A DNA stretch of 64,000 bases, taken from NCBI RefSeq assembly GCF_012273655.1, contig NZ_JAAWWP010000004.1, positions 310,001-374,000 on the forward strand, written 5' to 3'. Position 1 is the stretch's first letter, and the number at the start of each line of letters is the position of its first letter. Source of the DNA: Streptomyces physcomitrii. Lineage in GTDB: Bacteria; Actinomycetota; Actinomycetes; Streptomycetales; Streptomycetaceae. The notes under the pieces are model-generated. The model saw nothing but the letters and a program-made list of their open reading frames with translations. It did not search any database and had not been told where the DNA came from. The position numbers and the translations under genes were made by a program. This document shows positions 17,311 through 25,329 of the stretch, one piece after another.

Positions 17311-17936
17311 CAATCAGTGCCATGGCGAGCAGCAGCAGTGGACGACGCGGGGCGACCCGGCAGAAGGTCTTCGAGGCGGCGGTGGCCCTCATCGCCGAGC
17401 AGGGCTTCTCCGCGACCACGGTCGACGAGATCGCGGAACGGGCGGGCGTCGCGAAGGGCACCGTCTACTACAACTTCGCGAGCAAGTCGGTCCTCTTCGA
17501 GGAGCTGCTGCGCCATGGCGTCGCCCTGCTCACCGCCTCCCTGAGCGGGGCCGCCGAGGAGTCGGCGCGCGCGGGCGGCAGCCAGGTCGACGCCCTCGAC
17601 GCGATGATCGGGGCCGGACTCGGCTTCATCGAGCGCTATCCGGCGATCACCACGATGTACGTCAGCGAGCTGTGGCGGGCGAACAACGACTGGACCGGCG
17701 TCCTGCGGGTGGTCCGCCAGGACGCGGTCGCGGTGGTGGAGAAGGTGCTCGCCGCGGGTGTGGCGAGCGGGGAGTTCAGCGGCGAGATGGACGTACCGCT
17801 GACCGCCTCGGCCATGATCGGGATGGTCCTGGTGGTCGCCCTGGACTGGCGCACCTTCCAGCCGGACCGCAGCCTCGCCGACGTCCACGCCGCCCTCTCG
17901 CTGCTCCTCCAGGGCCGGGTGGCCACCCGCCGCTGA
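17307..17936 (+). CDS. TetR-family transcriptional regulator
   Basis: A 209-residue TetR regulator. The N-terminal helix-turn-helix is clear (VALIAEQGFSATTVDEIAER, then AGVAKGTVYYNF), followed by the all-helical ligand and dimerisation domain. I chose the GTG at 17307, which overlaps the YhgE stop (GTGA) with GGAG 8 nt upstream; the ATG at 17322 has no ribosome site. As the last gene of the operon it most likely represses it through the palindrome at 14288-14315. The inducer is unknown, but a membrane-active compound would suit a YhgE-type export protein. Confidence 0.92.
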   Translation: MTISAMASSSSGRRGATRQKVFEAAVALIAEQGFSATTVDEIAERAGVAKGTVYYNFASKSVLFEELLRHGVALLTASLSGAAEESARAGGSQVDALDAMIGAGLGFIERYPAITTMYVSELWRANNDWTGVLRVVRQDAVAVVEKVLAAGVASGEFSGEMDVPLTASAMIGMVLVVALDWRTFQPDRSLADVHAALSLLLQGRVATRR

Positions 17937-18047
17937 GGCGGACCGGCCGCGCGGGACCCGCGAGGCACCGGCGATTTGGGGCGGAAGTAACTTGGCCGAA
18001 GACCGCCGGGGTCGGAGGGTGCTGCGTACCCCGAGCGGACGAGCACA

Positions 18048-18081
18048 GCGCCGGCCCGGTGCCGATGCACCGGGCCGGCGC
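18048..18081. terminator. Terminator hairpin after the TetR gene
   Basis: GCGCCGGCCCGGTGC (18048-18062) pairs perfectly with 18067-18081 around a 4-nt loop, about 110 bp after the TetR stop. Confidence 0.75.
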
Positions 18082-18233
18082 CCCCGTTGCCTGCCCCCGA
18101 ATCCCCCGCGCTCCGTGGTCCGCGGAGCCGGTCAGCCGGGCCGGCCCGTTCCGCCGCCCCGTGTCGGCGGTCCGGTGCCGTGCCCCGCTGTGTCCCCCAC
18201 TCTGGCCCGCCGCCGCGCCCGTTCCTATCCGTG

Positions 18234-18269
18234 CGGATACTCAACTGCCCTTCTGGGTACGGATACTCA
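18234..18269 (+). repeat. Direct repeat CGGATACTCA
   Basis: CGGATACTCA occurs at 18234-18243 and 18260-18269, 50-85 bp before the DUF4126 start. The first copy also forms a TATCCG/CGGATA palindrome at 18226-18239. It could be a regulator site. Confidence 0.45.
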
Positions 18270-18318
18270 GTCCCCGCACGGGTGCCGCTCCCGGTACCGC
18301 GCTGGTTACCATCGGCCG

Positions 18319-18930
18319 GTGTCCGTACTCCCGCTTGTCTTCACCAGCGGCTGGGCGAGCGGGATCAACGCCTACGCCGTCGTCCTGCTGCTCGGCCTCT
18401 TCGGCGCGACCGGGGTGAGCGACGAGGTCCCCGAGGCACTGCAGCGGCCCGAGGTCCTGTGCGCCGCCGCCGTGCTCTTCCTCTGCGAGGCGGTCGCCGA
18501 CAAGATCCCGTACGTCGACTCGGTCTGGGACGTGGCGCACACCGTGATCCGGCCGGTCTCCGGTGCCGTGGTGGGCGCCCTGCTCGCCGGGCAGAGCGGC
18601 TCGCTCCCGGACCTGGTGGCCGGGGCGCTCGGCGGCTCCACCGCGCTGGTCAGCCATCTGGTGAAGGCGGGCACGCGGATGGCGGTGAACACCTCCCCGG
18701 AGCCCGCCAGCAATATCGTCCTCTCGCTCCTGGAGGACCTCGGGGTGGCGGGCCTGCTCACCTTCGCCCTGTTCCACCCGGAACTGGCGGCGGCGCTCGC
18801 GGCCCTGCTGCTGCTCACCGGAATCGGCCTGGTGTTCCTGCTGTTCTCCCGGATCCGGCGCTTCTGGCGGCGCCGGGCCGAACGGCGCGCGGCCCGGGCC
18901 GCGGGGGTGGGCCGGCCCGCGCCCTGGTGA
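18319..18930 (+). CDS. DUF4126 membrane protein
   Basis: A 203-residue DUF4126 protein with about five hydrophobic segments. Family hallmarks are SGWASGINAYAVVLLLGLFG at the start, EAVADKIPYVDSVWDVAHT, and PEPASNIVLSLLEDLGV, followed by a basic C-terminal tail. The GTG at 18319 lacks a Shine-Dalgarno sequence; TACCAT ends 6 nt before it, which suggests a leaderless transcript. The function of the family is unknown. It is monocistronic. Confidence 0.85.
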   Translation: MSVLPLVFTSGWASGINAYAVVLLLGLFGATGVSDEVPEALQRPEVLCAAAVLFLCEAVADKIPYVDSVWDVAHTVIRPVSGAVVGALLAGQSGSLPDLVAGALGGSTALVSHLVKAGTRMAVNTSPEPASNIVLSLLEDLGVAGLLTFALFHPELAAALAALLLLTGIGLVFLLFSRIRRFWRRRAERRAARAAGVGRPAPW

Positions 18931-19028
18931 GCGGGCGCGGCGGGTGAGCCCGCGGGGTGACCCGGTGGGTGAGCGCGGTGCGCGGGCCTGCCGCCCGGTC
19001 CGGTACGCAGCCGGTTCCGGCGCCCCGC

Positions 19029-19034
19029 TACAGT
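19029..19034 (+). promoter_or_regulatory. -10 element of a probable leaderless transcript
   Basis: TACAGT ends 7 nt before the ATG at 19042, and no Shine-Dalgarno sequence is present. Confidence 0.45.
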
Positions 19035-19041
19035 CCCTGGC

Positions 19042-20673
19042 ATGGCACGGATTGCGGTGATCGGCGCGGGCATGGGCGCCATGGCGGCGGCCGCCCGGCT
19101 CGCCGTGGCGGGCCACGACGTGGTGGTGTACGAGCGCGGCGCCACCCACGGCGGAGCCCTCGGCCGAAGCACCCGGGACGGCTTCGCCTTCGACACCGGC
19201 CCGGTGCTGCTGACCCTCCCCGCGGTCTACCGCGACCTCTTCGTCAAGACCGGCCGGAAGTCCCTGGAGGACCGTCTCGGCCTGACCCAGGTCGAGCCCG
19301 CGGTACGCCATCTCTTCGCCGACGGCACCCGCGTGGACCTGCCCAACGCCTCGCGGGCCGGGGTCGGCCAGGCCCTGGACGCGGCGCTCGGCGCGGGCAG
19401 CGGGGAGCGCTGGGCCGCCTTCGTGAACCGGGCCAGGGAGGCCTGGGACCGCAGCCGCAGGCCCTTGCTGGAGGAGCCCCTGTGGCCCAACTGGCAGGTG
19501 CTCGCCGAGCGGGAGCCCTATCCGGCCGTGCCCCGGCGGCGACTGCTGCGCCGCGAGCTGAGGGCCACCACCCTCGCGGAGATCGCCGCGCTCGAACTCG
19601 GCGACGAACCACGGCTGCGGGCCCTCCTGGAGCAGTACGCGCTGGCCGCCGGGCTCGATCCGCGCACGGCACCGGCGAGCGCCGCCGTGCTGCCGTACAT
19701 GGAGCAGACCTTCGGCCTCTGGTCCGTCGAGGGCGGCATGCGTGCCCTGGCGGACGCCCTGTACGAGCGGTGCCGGGAACGCCGCGTCCGCTTCCGCTTC
19801 GGCACCCCGGTGCGCCGGGTCGTCATCCGCGGCGGCCGTGCCGTCGGGGTGGCCGTGGACACCGGGGTGCGGGACGCCGGGGCGGAGGGTACCGGGGCCG
19901 CTCAGGCGGAGGCGGGCGGCGGCCCGGCCACCACCGTCGCCGAGGAAGCCGCCCATGTCGTCGAGGAAGCCGACCATGTGGTCGCGGGGGTCGCCCCGGA
20001 CGTACTGGACTCGCTCCTCGACGGCGTCCCGGCCCGCGAGGAGACCGGGGTCCCCGCCCGGCGCACCGCCCGGAGCAGGGTGACCCTGCTGCTCGCCCTG
20101 CGGGGCGCCCGGACCCCGGAGGCCGCCTGCCGGACGGTGGTGCACACCCCGGACCGGGAGGGCGAGTTGGCGGCCCTGTTCGGCGCGGAGCCCGGGCTGC
20201 CGGAGCGGCCGACGGTGACCGTGCACCGGCTGCCGGACCCCTCGCTCGTCCCGGACCCGGACCATGAGGCGGTCACGGTCACGGCGACCGTCCCGGCGGC
20301 GACGGGCGAGGCCGCCGAGGCGGCCGACGACGCTGTATCCGCCCCCTCCCCCGGCCCCCTCACCTCCTTCGCGGACCGGATGACGGCCGCCGCCCGGCGC
20401 GAGATCCCGGACCTCGACGGGCGCCTGCTGTGGCGCGAGGTGCGCACCCCCCGGGAGATCGAGGCCGCCACCGGTACGCCCGGGGTGCCCGCCCCGGCCC
20501 TCGCGGCGGGCGGCGGGCGATGGCTGCACCCCGCCAACAGCACCGCCGTCGAGGGCCTGTTCACCGTCGGCGGCTGGTCGCACCCCGGCGGCGGGCTGGC
20601 GCACGCGGGGATGTCAGGGGCGCTGGTCGCCGGGCTGATCGTGGAGGGCCCGGACTTCCGCGGCTCGCAGTGA
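19042..20673 (+). CDS. Phytoene-dehydrogenase-like NAD(P)/FAD oxidoreductase
   Basis: A 543-residue flavoprotein of the phytoene desaturase/amine oxidase superfamily. The N-terminal dinucleotide-binding fold is clear (IAVIGAGMGAMAAAARLAVAG, then VVVYERG and FDTGPVLLTLP). The C-terminus carries the second FAD-contact motif, GLFTVGGWSHPGGGLAHAGMSG. An Ala/Glu-rich insertion near residues 275-310 interrupts the middle domain. No carotenoid genes are adjacent, so phytoene is not assumed as the substrate. The ATG at 19042 appears leaderless. It converges on the PPOX gene. Confidence 0.82.
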   Translation: MARIAVIGAGMGAMAAAARLAVAGHDVVVYERGATHGGALGRSTRDGFAFDTGPVLLTLPAVYRDLFVKTGRKSLEDRLGLTQVEPAVRHLFADGTRVDLPNASRAGVGQALDAALGAGSGERWAAFVNRAREAWDRSRRPLLEEPLWPNWQVLAEREPYPAVPRRRLLRRELRATTLAEIAALELGDEPRLRALLEQYALAAGLDPRTAPASAAVLPYMEQTFGLWSVEGGMRALADALYERCRERRVRFRFGTPVRRVVIRGGRAVGVAVDTGVRDAGAEGTGAAQAEAGGGPATTVAEEAAHVVEEADHVVAGVAPDVLDSLLDGVPAREETGVPARRTARSRVTLLLALRGARTPEAACRTVVHTPDREGELAALFGAEPGLPERPTVTVHRLPDPSLVPDPDHEAVTVTATVPAATGEAAEAADDAVSAPSPGPLTSFADRMTAAARREIPDLDGRLLWREVRTPREIEAATGTPGVPAPALAAGGGRWLHPANSTAVEGLFTVGGWSHPGGGLAHAGMSGALVAGLIVEGPDFRGSQ

Positions 20674-20749
20674 CGGCGGTCCTCCAACGGGGCGGTCCTC
20701 AACGGGGCGGTGCATGGCCGGAGTTGCGCACGTCGCCGCGCCGAGCCGC

Positions 20750-21175
20750 TCAGACCGCGCCGAGGTCCGCGCCGAGCCAGTGCTCCGGCCGCATCCGGAT
20801 CACCACCTGTTCGCCCAGGGTGTCCTGCGCGAAGCCGAGGTAGCGCTCCAGCTCCGGGCCGGAGAGGTAGCGCGAGGCGATCTCGCGGTGGGTGTCCTCG
20901 GTGCCCGGGGTCATCTCGGCCACCGTGCCCTCGACGGAGACGTACCGCACCGTGGGCTGCACATCCTCGACCAGGAGGCTGAACCGGCCCGCCGCCTTGA
21001 TCAGTCGGGCCTTGCGGGAGTCGGCGCCGGTGAGAATCCAGGGCCGGCCGCCGGGTTCGTAGCCGAACCAGACGGGGACGAGCAGGGGGCCGCGGTCCGC
21101 GCCCGCGGTGACGCCGAGCGCGGCGACCCGGGGCTCGGCCAGGAACTGTTCACGTGCTTCTCGGGAGAGTGCCAT
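20750..21175 (-). CDS. Pyridoxamine 5'-phosphate oxidase-fold (PPOX) protein
   Basis: A 141-residue split-barrel flavin-binding protein: PRVAALGVTAGADRGPLLVP, WFGYEPGGRPWILTGADSRK and SLLVEDVQPTVRYVSVEGT match the PPOX-class pattern seen in many actinobacterial F420- or FMN-dependent proteins. The cofactor cannot be decided from sequence alone. The ATG at 21175 has no ribosome site; TACAGT ends 8 nt upstream, consistent with a leaderless message. Confidence 0.82.
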   Translation of the reverse strand: MALSREAREQFLAEPRVAALGVTAGADRGPLLVPVWFGYEPGGRPWILTGADSRKARLIKAAGRFSLLVEDVQPTVRYVSVEGTVAEMTPGTEDTHREIASRYLSGPELERYLGFAQDTLGEQVVIRMRPEHWLGADLGAV

Positions 21176-21353
21176 GCCGCCCGACTGTAGGCAGCGGCAC
21201 TGACAGCACCCCGCGACGCCCCACGCCACCGGGCCGCGCGACCCGGACGGCCTTCGCCTCAGCGGCGGTACGTCCGCGGGGCCCCGTTGCGCCCTGGCAG
21301 CGGTACGTCGGCACGGCCCCGCGGGGGCCTCGGGGCGGCCCGGGCGCGCGGTG

Positions 21354-22892
21354 TCAGTACCGGTACTGCTGGCCGTCGTACCCCTCGTACCCGCTCTCGG
21401 AGGGGTACGCGGCGGGCTGCTCCGGTGGCAGGGCGCCGCCGTAGGGGTCGGTCTCGTCGGCCTCGCGCTGCTGGGGCACCCACACCCCGCCGGGCGGAGT
21501 GTCCCCGGGGCCCGCCCAGCCGCCACCGGCCGCCGGGTATGTCCCCTGCCCGCCGTAGGAGTCGTGGGATCCCGGGTCCTGGGAGTAGGGATCCTGGTAT
21601 CCGGCGTACCCGCCGTCCTGCGGGTAGGGCTGGTCGTAGCCCGGGGCGGGCTCGCCCCCGTAGCCGGGCGCCGAGGCGGCCGCATAGGCCTCCTCGCTGT
21701 AGACGCCGTAGTTCCCGGTGTCGTCGGGCATCGGCTGCGGCCGGTAGACGGGCGGCGGCGCGTAGGAGGGCGCCTCCTGGCCGAAGGCCGAGAACTCGGG
21801 CTGCTCCTCGGGGACTTGGGCGGAGTACGGCGGGTAGGGGGCATAGCCGCCGGACGGCTCCTGGCCGTAGCCGCCGTCCTGCGGGCCGCCCGGCCCGGGG
21901 TAGGGCTGGTCCGGGTATCCGTGCTCGGGGTAACCGCGATCCTGGTACCCGGGGTCCCCGTAGTCACGGTCCTGGTAGTCACGGTCCTGGTAGTCACGGT
22001 CCTGGTACGGCCGCTCCGGGTATCCGTGTTCCTGGTACTGCTGCTCCTGGTACTGCCGGTCCTGGTACGGGCGGTCCGGGTACTGCTGCTCCTGGTACCC
22101 GGAGCCTGCCTGGTACGCCCCCGCGGGATCCGGGTACCCGGCACCGTCGTACCCCGCGTTCTCGTACCCCGCGTTCTCGTACCCCGCCCCGGCGTAGCCC
22201 GGTTCCGCGTACTCCCCGCCGCGGTAGCCGGTGTCCTGGTACCCGCTCTGCTGGTAGGCCGGGGCGCCGGACGCGTCCTCGGCGTAGGCGGGGCGCTCCG
22301 GGGGGAGCGGGTAGCCGGAGGTCGCGTAGCCGGGGTCGGTGAAGCCGGGGGTGTAGGCGGTGTCCTGGGCGGGTCCGGCGGGGGCCTGGTCCGGGTAGGG
22401 CGGGGCGGGCGGCGTGCGGTTCTCCTCGCGCTCGTCCCGCTCGCCGGGGCCGCCCTGGTCCTGACCGGGGTGGTCCGGGTCACCGGTGCCGTAGCCGTAG
22501 GGGTCCTCGGCGTGACGCGCGTAGTCCCCGGGGCCGCCCGGGCCCGCCGGGGCCTCGGCGGGCTCGACTCCGGAGACCGAGAGCGTGGGGTCCTGGCGGC
22601 CTTCGCCGGGGGTGCGGCGGCGCTTGCTGGCACCCGGGCGTCCGCCGAGGGCCCAGCCGGTGGAGAAGCCGCGCCGGAAGGAGAGGGTGACGAAGGCCTG
22701 GCCGGTGGCGAAGCCGAGGGCGCCGAGCACGATGACGAAGATCGAGGGGATCAGCACCCCGAGCACGACACCGAGGAAGCCCGCGAAGGCCAGCATCCGC
22801 CAGCGCAGCCGCGCCTTGTACTGGAGCAGCACCTCGCCGAGCAGCCACAGCGCGACGATCGCGAACGCTATGTAGAGGACCGTCCAGCCCAT
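21354..22892 (-). CDS. Membrane-anchored tyrosine-rich low-complexity protein
   Basis: A 512-residue protein I do not assign to a functional family. Two N-terminal membrane segments (about residues 3-19 and 34-65) are followed by a short basic stretch (SKRRR) and then about 390 residues of Tyr/Gly/Gln/Pro/Asp/Glu-rich sequence. By my count that tail has over 50 tyrosines, with no Lys or Cys. Units of the form YQDRD, GYENA, YQEQQ and GYPE recur, encoded partly by exact 15-bp DNA repeats. The composition resembles prion-like, phase-separating domains. The ATG at 22892 has GAGAGGGG about 5 nt upstream, and metF lies 45 bp away, upstream on the same strand. Orientation of the tail is not certain; positive-inside favours cytoplasmic. 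Confidence 0.8.
   Translation of the reverse strand: MGWTVLYIAFAIVALWLLGEVLLQYKARLRWRMLAFAGFLGVVLGVLIPSIFVIVLGALGFATGQAFVTLSFRRGFSTGWALGGRPGASKRRRTPGEGRQDPTLSVSGVEPAEAPAGPGGPGDYARHAEDPYGYGTGDPDHPGQDQGGPGERDEREENRTPPAPPYPDQAPAGPAQDTAYTPGFTDPGYATSGYPLPPERPAYAEDASGAPAYQQSGYQDTGYRGGEYAEPGYAGAGYENAGYENAGYDGAGYPDPAGAYQAGSGYQEQQYPDRPYQDRQYQEQQYQEHGYPERPYQDRDYQDRDYQDRDYGDPGYQDRGYPEHGYPDQPYPGPGGPQDGGYGQEPSGGYAPYPPYSAQVPEEQPEFSAFGQEAPSYAPPPVYRPQPMPDDTGNYGVYSEEAYAAASAPGYGGEPAPGYDQPYPQDGGYAGYQDPYSQDPGSHDSYGGQGTYPAAGGGWAGPGDTPPGGVWVPQQREADETDPYGGALPPEQPAAYPSESGYEGYDGQQYRY
21960..22190 (-). repeat. In-frame 15-bp repeats within the tyrosine-rich gene
   Basis: GTAGTCACGGTCCTG occurs three times in tandem from 21960 (YQDRD units) and ACCCCGCGTTCTCGT twice near 22150-22180 (GYENA units). 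They show the tail grows and shrinks in five-codon steps. Confidence 0.8.
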
Positions 22893-22937
22893 GTACGCCC
22901 CTCTCGTACGGCCGCGGCCCTGACGGATACGGCCGGC

Positions 22938-23858
22938 CTAGGCCGGTGTGTGATGCAGACCAAGATTCTCGTAGATCTCGAGCGTCGCGGTGGAGTTGTT
23001 CAGCGTGATGAAGTGCAGTCCGGGCACACCCTCGGCGAGCAGCCCCGCGCAGAACTCCGTCGCGAAGTCGATGCCAATGGAGCGTACAGCCGCCGGGTCG
23101 TCCTTGGCGGCGAGGATGCGCTCTTTCAGCTCGGCGGGGATCGAGGCGTTGCTCAGCTGGGGCAGCCGCTCCAGCATGCGCACGCTGGTCACCGGCATGA
23201 CCTCGGGGATGATCGGGGTGTCGCAGGCCGCCGCGGCGACCTGGTCGCGCAGCCGCAGATAGGACTCCGGCCGGAAGAACATCTGCGTGATCGCGTAGTC
23301 CGCGCCCGCCCGGCACTTGTCCACGAAGTGGCGTATGTCGCTCTCCTCGTGGGTGGAGCGCGGGTGCATCTCCGGGAAGGCGGCGACGCCGACGCAGAAG
23401 TCCCCGGACTCCTTGATCAGTTCGACCAGTTCGGCGGCGTAGGTCAGCCCCTCGGGGTGCGCGACCCACTCGGCCGTCGGATCGCCCGGCGGATCGCCGC
23501 GCACCGCGAGCATGTTGCGGATCCCGGCGTCGGCGTACTGCCCGATGATGTTGCGCAGCTGGGCCACCGAGTGGTCGACGGCGGTGAGGTGGGCGATGGG
23601 TGTCAGGGTGGTGTCGGCGACGATCTGCTCGGTCGCCTTCACCGTGCCGTCCCGGGTGGAGCCGCCCGCGCCGTAGGTCACCGAGACGAAGCTCGGGGCC
23701 ACCGCCTCGACCCTGCGCAGCGCGTTCCACAGGTTCCGCTCGCCCTTCTCGGTCTTGGGCGCGTGGAATTCGAAGGAGTACGTGGTCGCCTGCGCGGCGA
23801 GCATCTCGCGCACCGTCCGCGCGCGATCAGTCCTGGTGGAAGCAGTGCCGAGGGCCAT
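22938..23858 (-). CDS. metF: 5,10-methylenetetrahydrofolate reductase MetF
   Basis: MetF reduces methylene-THF to methyl-THF for methionine synthesis, using FAD. The 306-residue TIM-barrel protein begins with [20 protein letters not shown] (Glu of SFEF is catalytic), then [36 protein letters not shown] and [12 protein letters not shown], all family motifs, and has the typical length. The ATG at 23858 sits 6 nt after TAACCT with no ribosome site. The tyrosine-rich gene follows 45 bp downstream and may be co-transcribed. Confidence 0.96.
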   Translation of the reverse strand: MALGTASTRTDRARTVREMLAAQATTYSFEFHAPKTEKGERNLWNALRRVEAVAPSFVSVTYGAGGSTRDGTVKATEQIVADTTLTPIAHLTAVDHSVAQLRNIIGQYADAGIRNMLAVRGDPPGDPTAEWVAHPEGLTYAAELVELIKESGDFCVGVAAFPEMHPRSTHEESDIRHFVDKCRAGADYAITQMFFRPESYLRLRDQVAAAACDTPIIPEVMPVTSVRMLERLPQLSNASIPAELKERILAAKDDPAAVRSIGIDFATEFCAGLLAEGVPGLHFITLNNSTATLEIYENLGLHHTPA

Positions 23859-23864
23859 ACCCGA

Positions 23865-23893
23865 AGGTTAGTCAGCGAACCGTGCTCCCCCAA
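23865..23893 (-). promoter_or_regulatory. metF promoter (leaderless)
   Basis: On the minus strand TTGGGG (23888-23893), a 17-bp spacer and TAACCT (23865-23870) precede the metF ATG, which begins 6 nt after the -10. This is the best-formed of the leaderless candidates. Confidence 0.6.
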
Positions 23894-23896
23894 CCA

Positions 23897-23928
23897 GAGG
23901 GCCCGGATTCGACCGGTTTCGGGCCCTC
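23897..23928. terminator. Hairpin downstream of thiE
   Basis: GAGGGCCCG (23897-23905) pairs with CGGGCCCTC (23920-23928). It lies about 95 bp past the thiE stop, just before the metF promoter. Confidence 0.55.
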
Positions 23929-24022
23929 GCTGTCCACGTACCGGACACGGGGGTCACGCTGCGGCCCCCCGCCGTCCCGCTCGCAGGGCAGGCGGGGACG
24001 GTCTCAGAGGTGGGCGCCGCCC

Positions 24023-24673
24023 TCAGACCTCGCGCAGCCGCCGGGCGAACTCCGCCGCCGCGGCGCCCGGATCCGACGCCTCGGTGAGCGCGCGGACCAC
24101 GACGACCCGGCGGGCCCCCGCGTCGAGCACCTGGTCCAGCGTGCCGAGGTCGATCCCGCCGATCGCGAACCAGGGGCGGGCGGTGCCCAGGCCCGCCGCG
24201 TACCGGACCAGGTCGAGGCCGGGGGCGTGCCGTCCGGGCTTGGTCGGGGTGGGCCAGCAGGGCCCGGTGCAGAAGTAGTCGGCGCCGGGCTGGGAGGCCG
24301 CCGCGGCGGCTTCGGGCCCGGCGTGGGTGGAGCGGCCGATCAGGGTCCGCTCCCCGAGGATCGCGCGGGCGGCCGGGACCGGCAGATCGCCCTGGCCGAG
24401 GTGCAGGACGTCGGCTCCGGCGGCGTGCGCCACATCGGCGCGGTCGTTCACCGCGAGCAGCTTGCCGTGCCGGCGGCAGGCCTCGGCGAAGACGGCGAGG
24501 TGGTCCAGCTCCTCGGCGGCCTCCAGGCCCTTCTGCCGCAGCTGCACGATGTCGACGCCGCCCGCGAGGACGGCGTCCAGGAACTCGGGGAGATCGCCCT
24601 GCCGGGTGCGGGCGTCCACGCACAGGTACAGGCGGGCCGACGCGAGCTGTTCGCGCGGCGTGGTCCTCGGCAT
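24023..24673 (-). CDS. thiE: Thiamine-phosphate synthase ThiE
   Basis: ThiE couples HMP pyrophosphate and thiazole phosphate into thiamine phosphate. The 216-residue TIM barrel shows [20 protein letters not shown] (Asp for Mg), [24 protein letters not shown] and [18 protein letters not shown], then FAIGGID near the C-terminus. The ATG at 24673 is the family start. It lies 2.5 kb from the thiOSG operon on the opposite strand, with no riboswitch of its own that I can see. Confidence 0.95.
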   Translation of the reverse strand: MPRTTPREQLASARLYLCVDARTRQGDLPEFLDAVLAGGVDIVQLRQKGLEAAEELDHLAVFAEACRRHGKLLAVNDRADVAHAAGADVLHLGQGDLPVPAARAILGERTLIGRSTHAGPEAAAAASQPGADYFCTGPCWPTPTKPGRHAPGLDLVRYAAGLGTARPWFAIGGIDLGTLDQVLDAGARRVVVVRALTEASDPGAAAAEFARRLREV

Positions 24674-24696
24674 GGAGCGGTGTCCCCCCGGGCTGC

Positions 24697-24729
24697 GGTG
24701 TCCGGACCCGGAAGCCGGGCCCGGACACC
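24697..24729. terminator. Hairpin between thiE and the upstream DNA-binding protein gene
   Basis: GGTGTCCGG (24697-24705) pairs with CCGGACACC (24721-24729), extended by CCCGG/CCGGG after one mismatch. It could terminate the upstream minus-strand gene. Confidence 0.55.
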
Positions 24730-24744
24730 GGTGGTGGTGTCAGG

Positions 24745-25110
24745 TCAGACGGCGAGCGCCTGTGCCCGGCGCTTCACCTCGGTGCCCCGATTCTCGCTCA
24801 GGGCCTGCGCCGGGGTTCCCGGCAGGGTGTCGTCAGGGGTGAAGAGCCACTCCAGCATCTCCTCGTCGGTGAAGCCGTCGTCCCGCAGCAGCGTCAGGGT
24901 GCCGGTGAGGCCCTTGACGACCCTGTCGCCGTCGATGAAGGCGGCCGGGACGTGCAGTGCCCGGTTCTCACCACGGCGTACGGCGATCAGCTGGCCCTCC
25001 TTGACCAGCTGCCGTACGCGGGTCACCTCGACGCCGAGCTGCTCGGCGATGTCGGGGAGGGTGAGCCAGGCGGGGACGAGAGCATCGATCTTCGCGTCAA
25101 TCTCAGTCAC
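24745..25110 (-). CDS. Rv2175c-family DNA-binding protein
   Basis: A 121-residue protein of the actinobacterial Rv2175c family. A winged helix-turn-helix is visible (TLPDIAEQLGVEVTRVRQLVKEGQL), followed by the C-terminal domain (FTDEEMLEWLFTPDDTLPG). The M. tuberculosis homologue is a DNA-binding substrate of a PASTA-type Ser/Thr kinase. Here such a kinase gene lies about 4.5 kb away (29673), so a similar link is possible. I chose the GTG at 25110 (VTEIDAKID); the frame is open further upstream but with arginine/proline-rich sequence. Confidence 0.82.
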   Translation of the reverse strand: MTEIDAKIDALVPAWLTLPDIAEQLGVEVTRVRQLVKEGQLIAVRRGENRALHVPAAFIDGDRVVKGLTGTLTLLRDDGFTDEEMLEWLFTPDDTLPGTPAQALSENRGTEVKRRAQALAV

Positions 25111-25329
25111 GAGGACAAGCGTGCCATCCAGGACCGACAGTCGGAAGCCGGGCCGCCCCGCGGCAGGTCGCGGGGGCGGCTTCCCCGCAGCTCGGCCGGG
25201 GCTCGGACGGCCGCGCCCCGGTACGTCGCCGCGGCCGGTGACCGGGGTCCCGGACCATGCGGAGCGCCCACTCCCGGCCACCGCGCGGGGGCTTCGGAAC
25301 AGGGCGGCGGCTCAGAGCAGGGCGGCGGC

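Larger units (their letters stand above)
17937..18318. other. Intergenic region between TetR and DUF4126 genes
   Basis: It holds the terminator at 18048-18081 and, near 18234-18269, two copies of CGGATACTCA 26 bp apart. No gene is supported. Confidence 0.5.

Noticed and set aside
21351..24278. A 975-codon plus-strand frame opposite the tyrosine-rich gene, metF and thiE
   Set aside because: Val/Leu/Arg-rich translation without motifs, antisense to recognisable MetF and ThiE.
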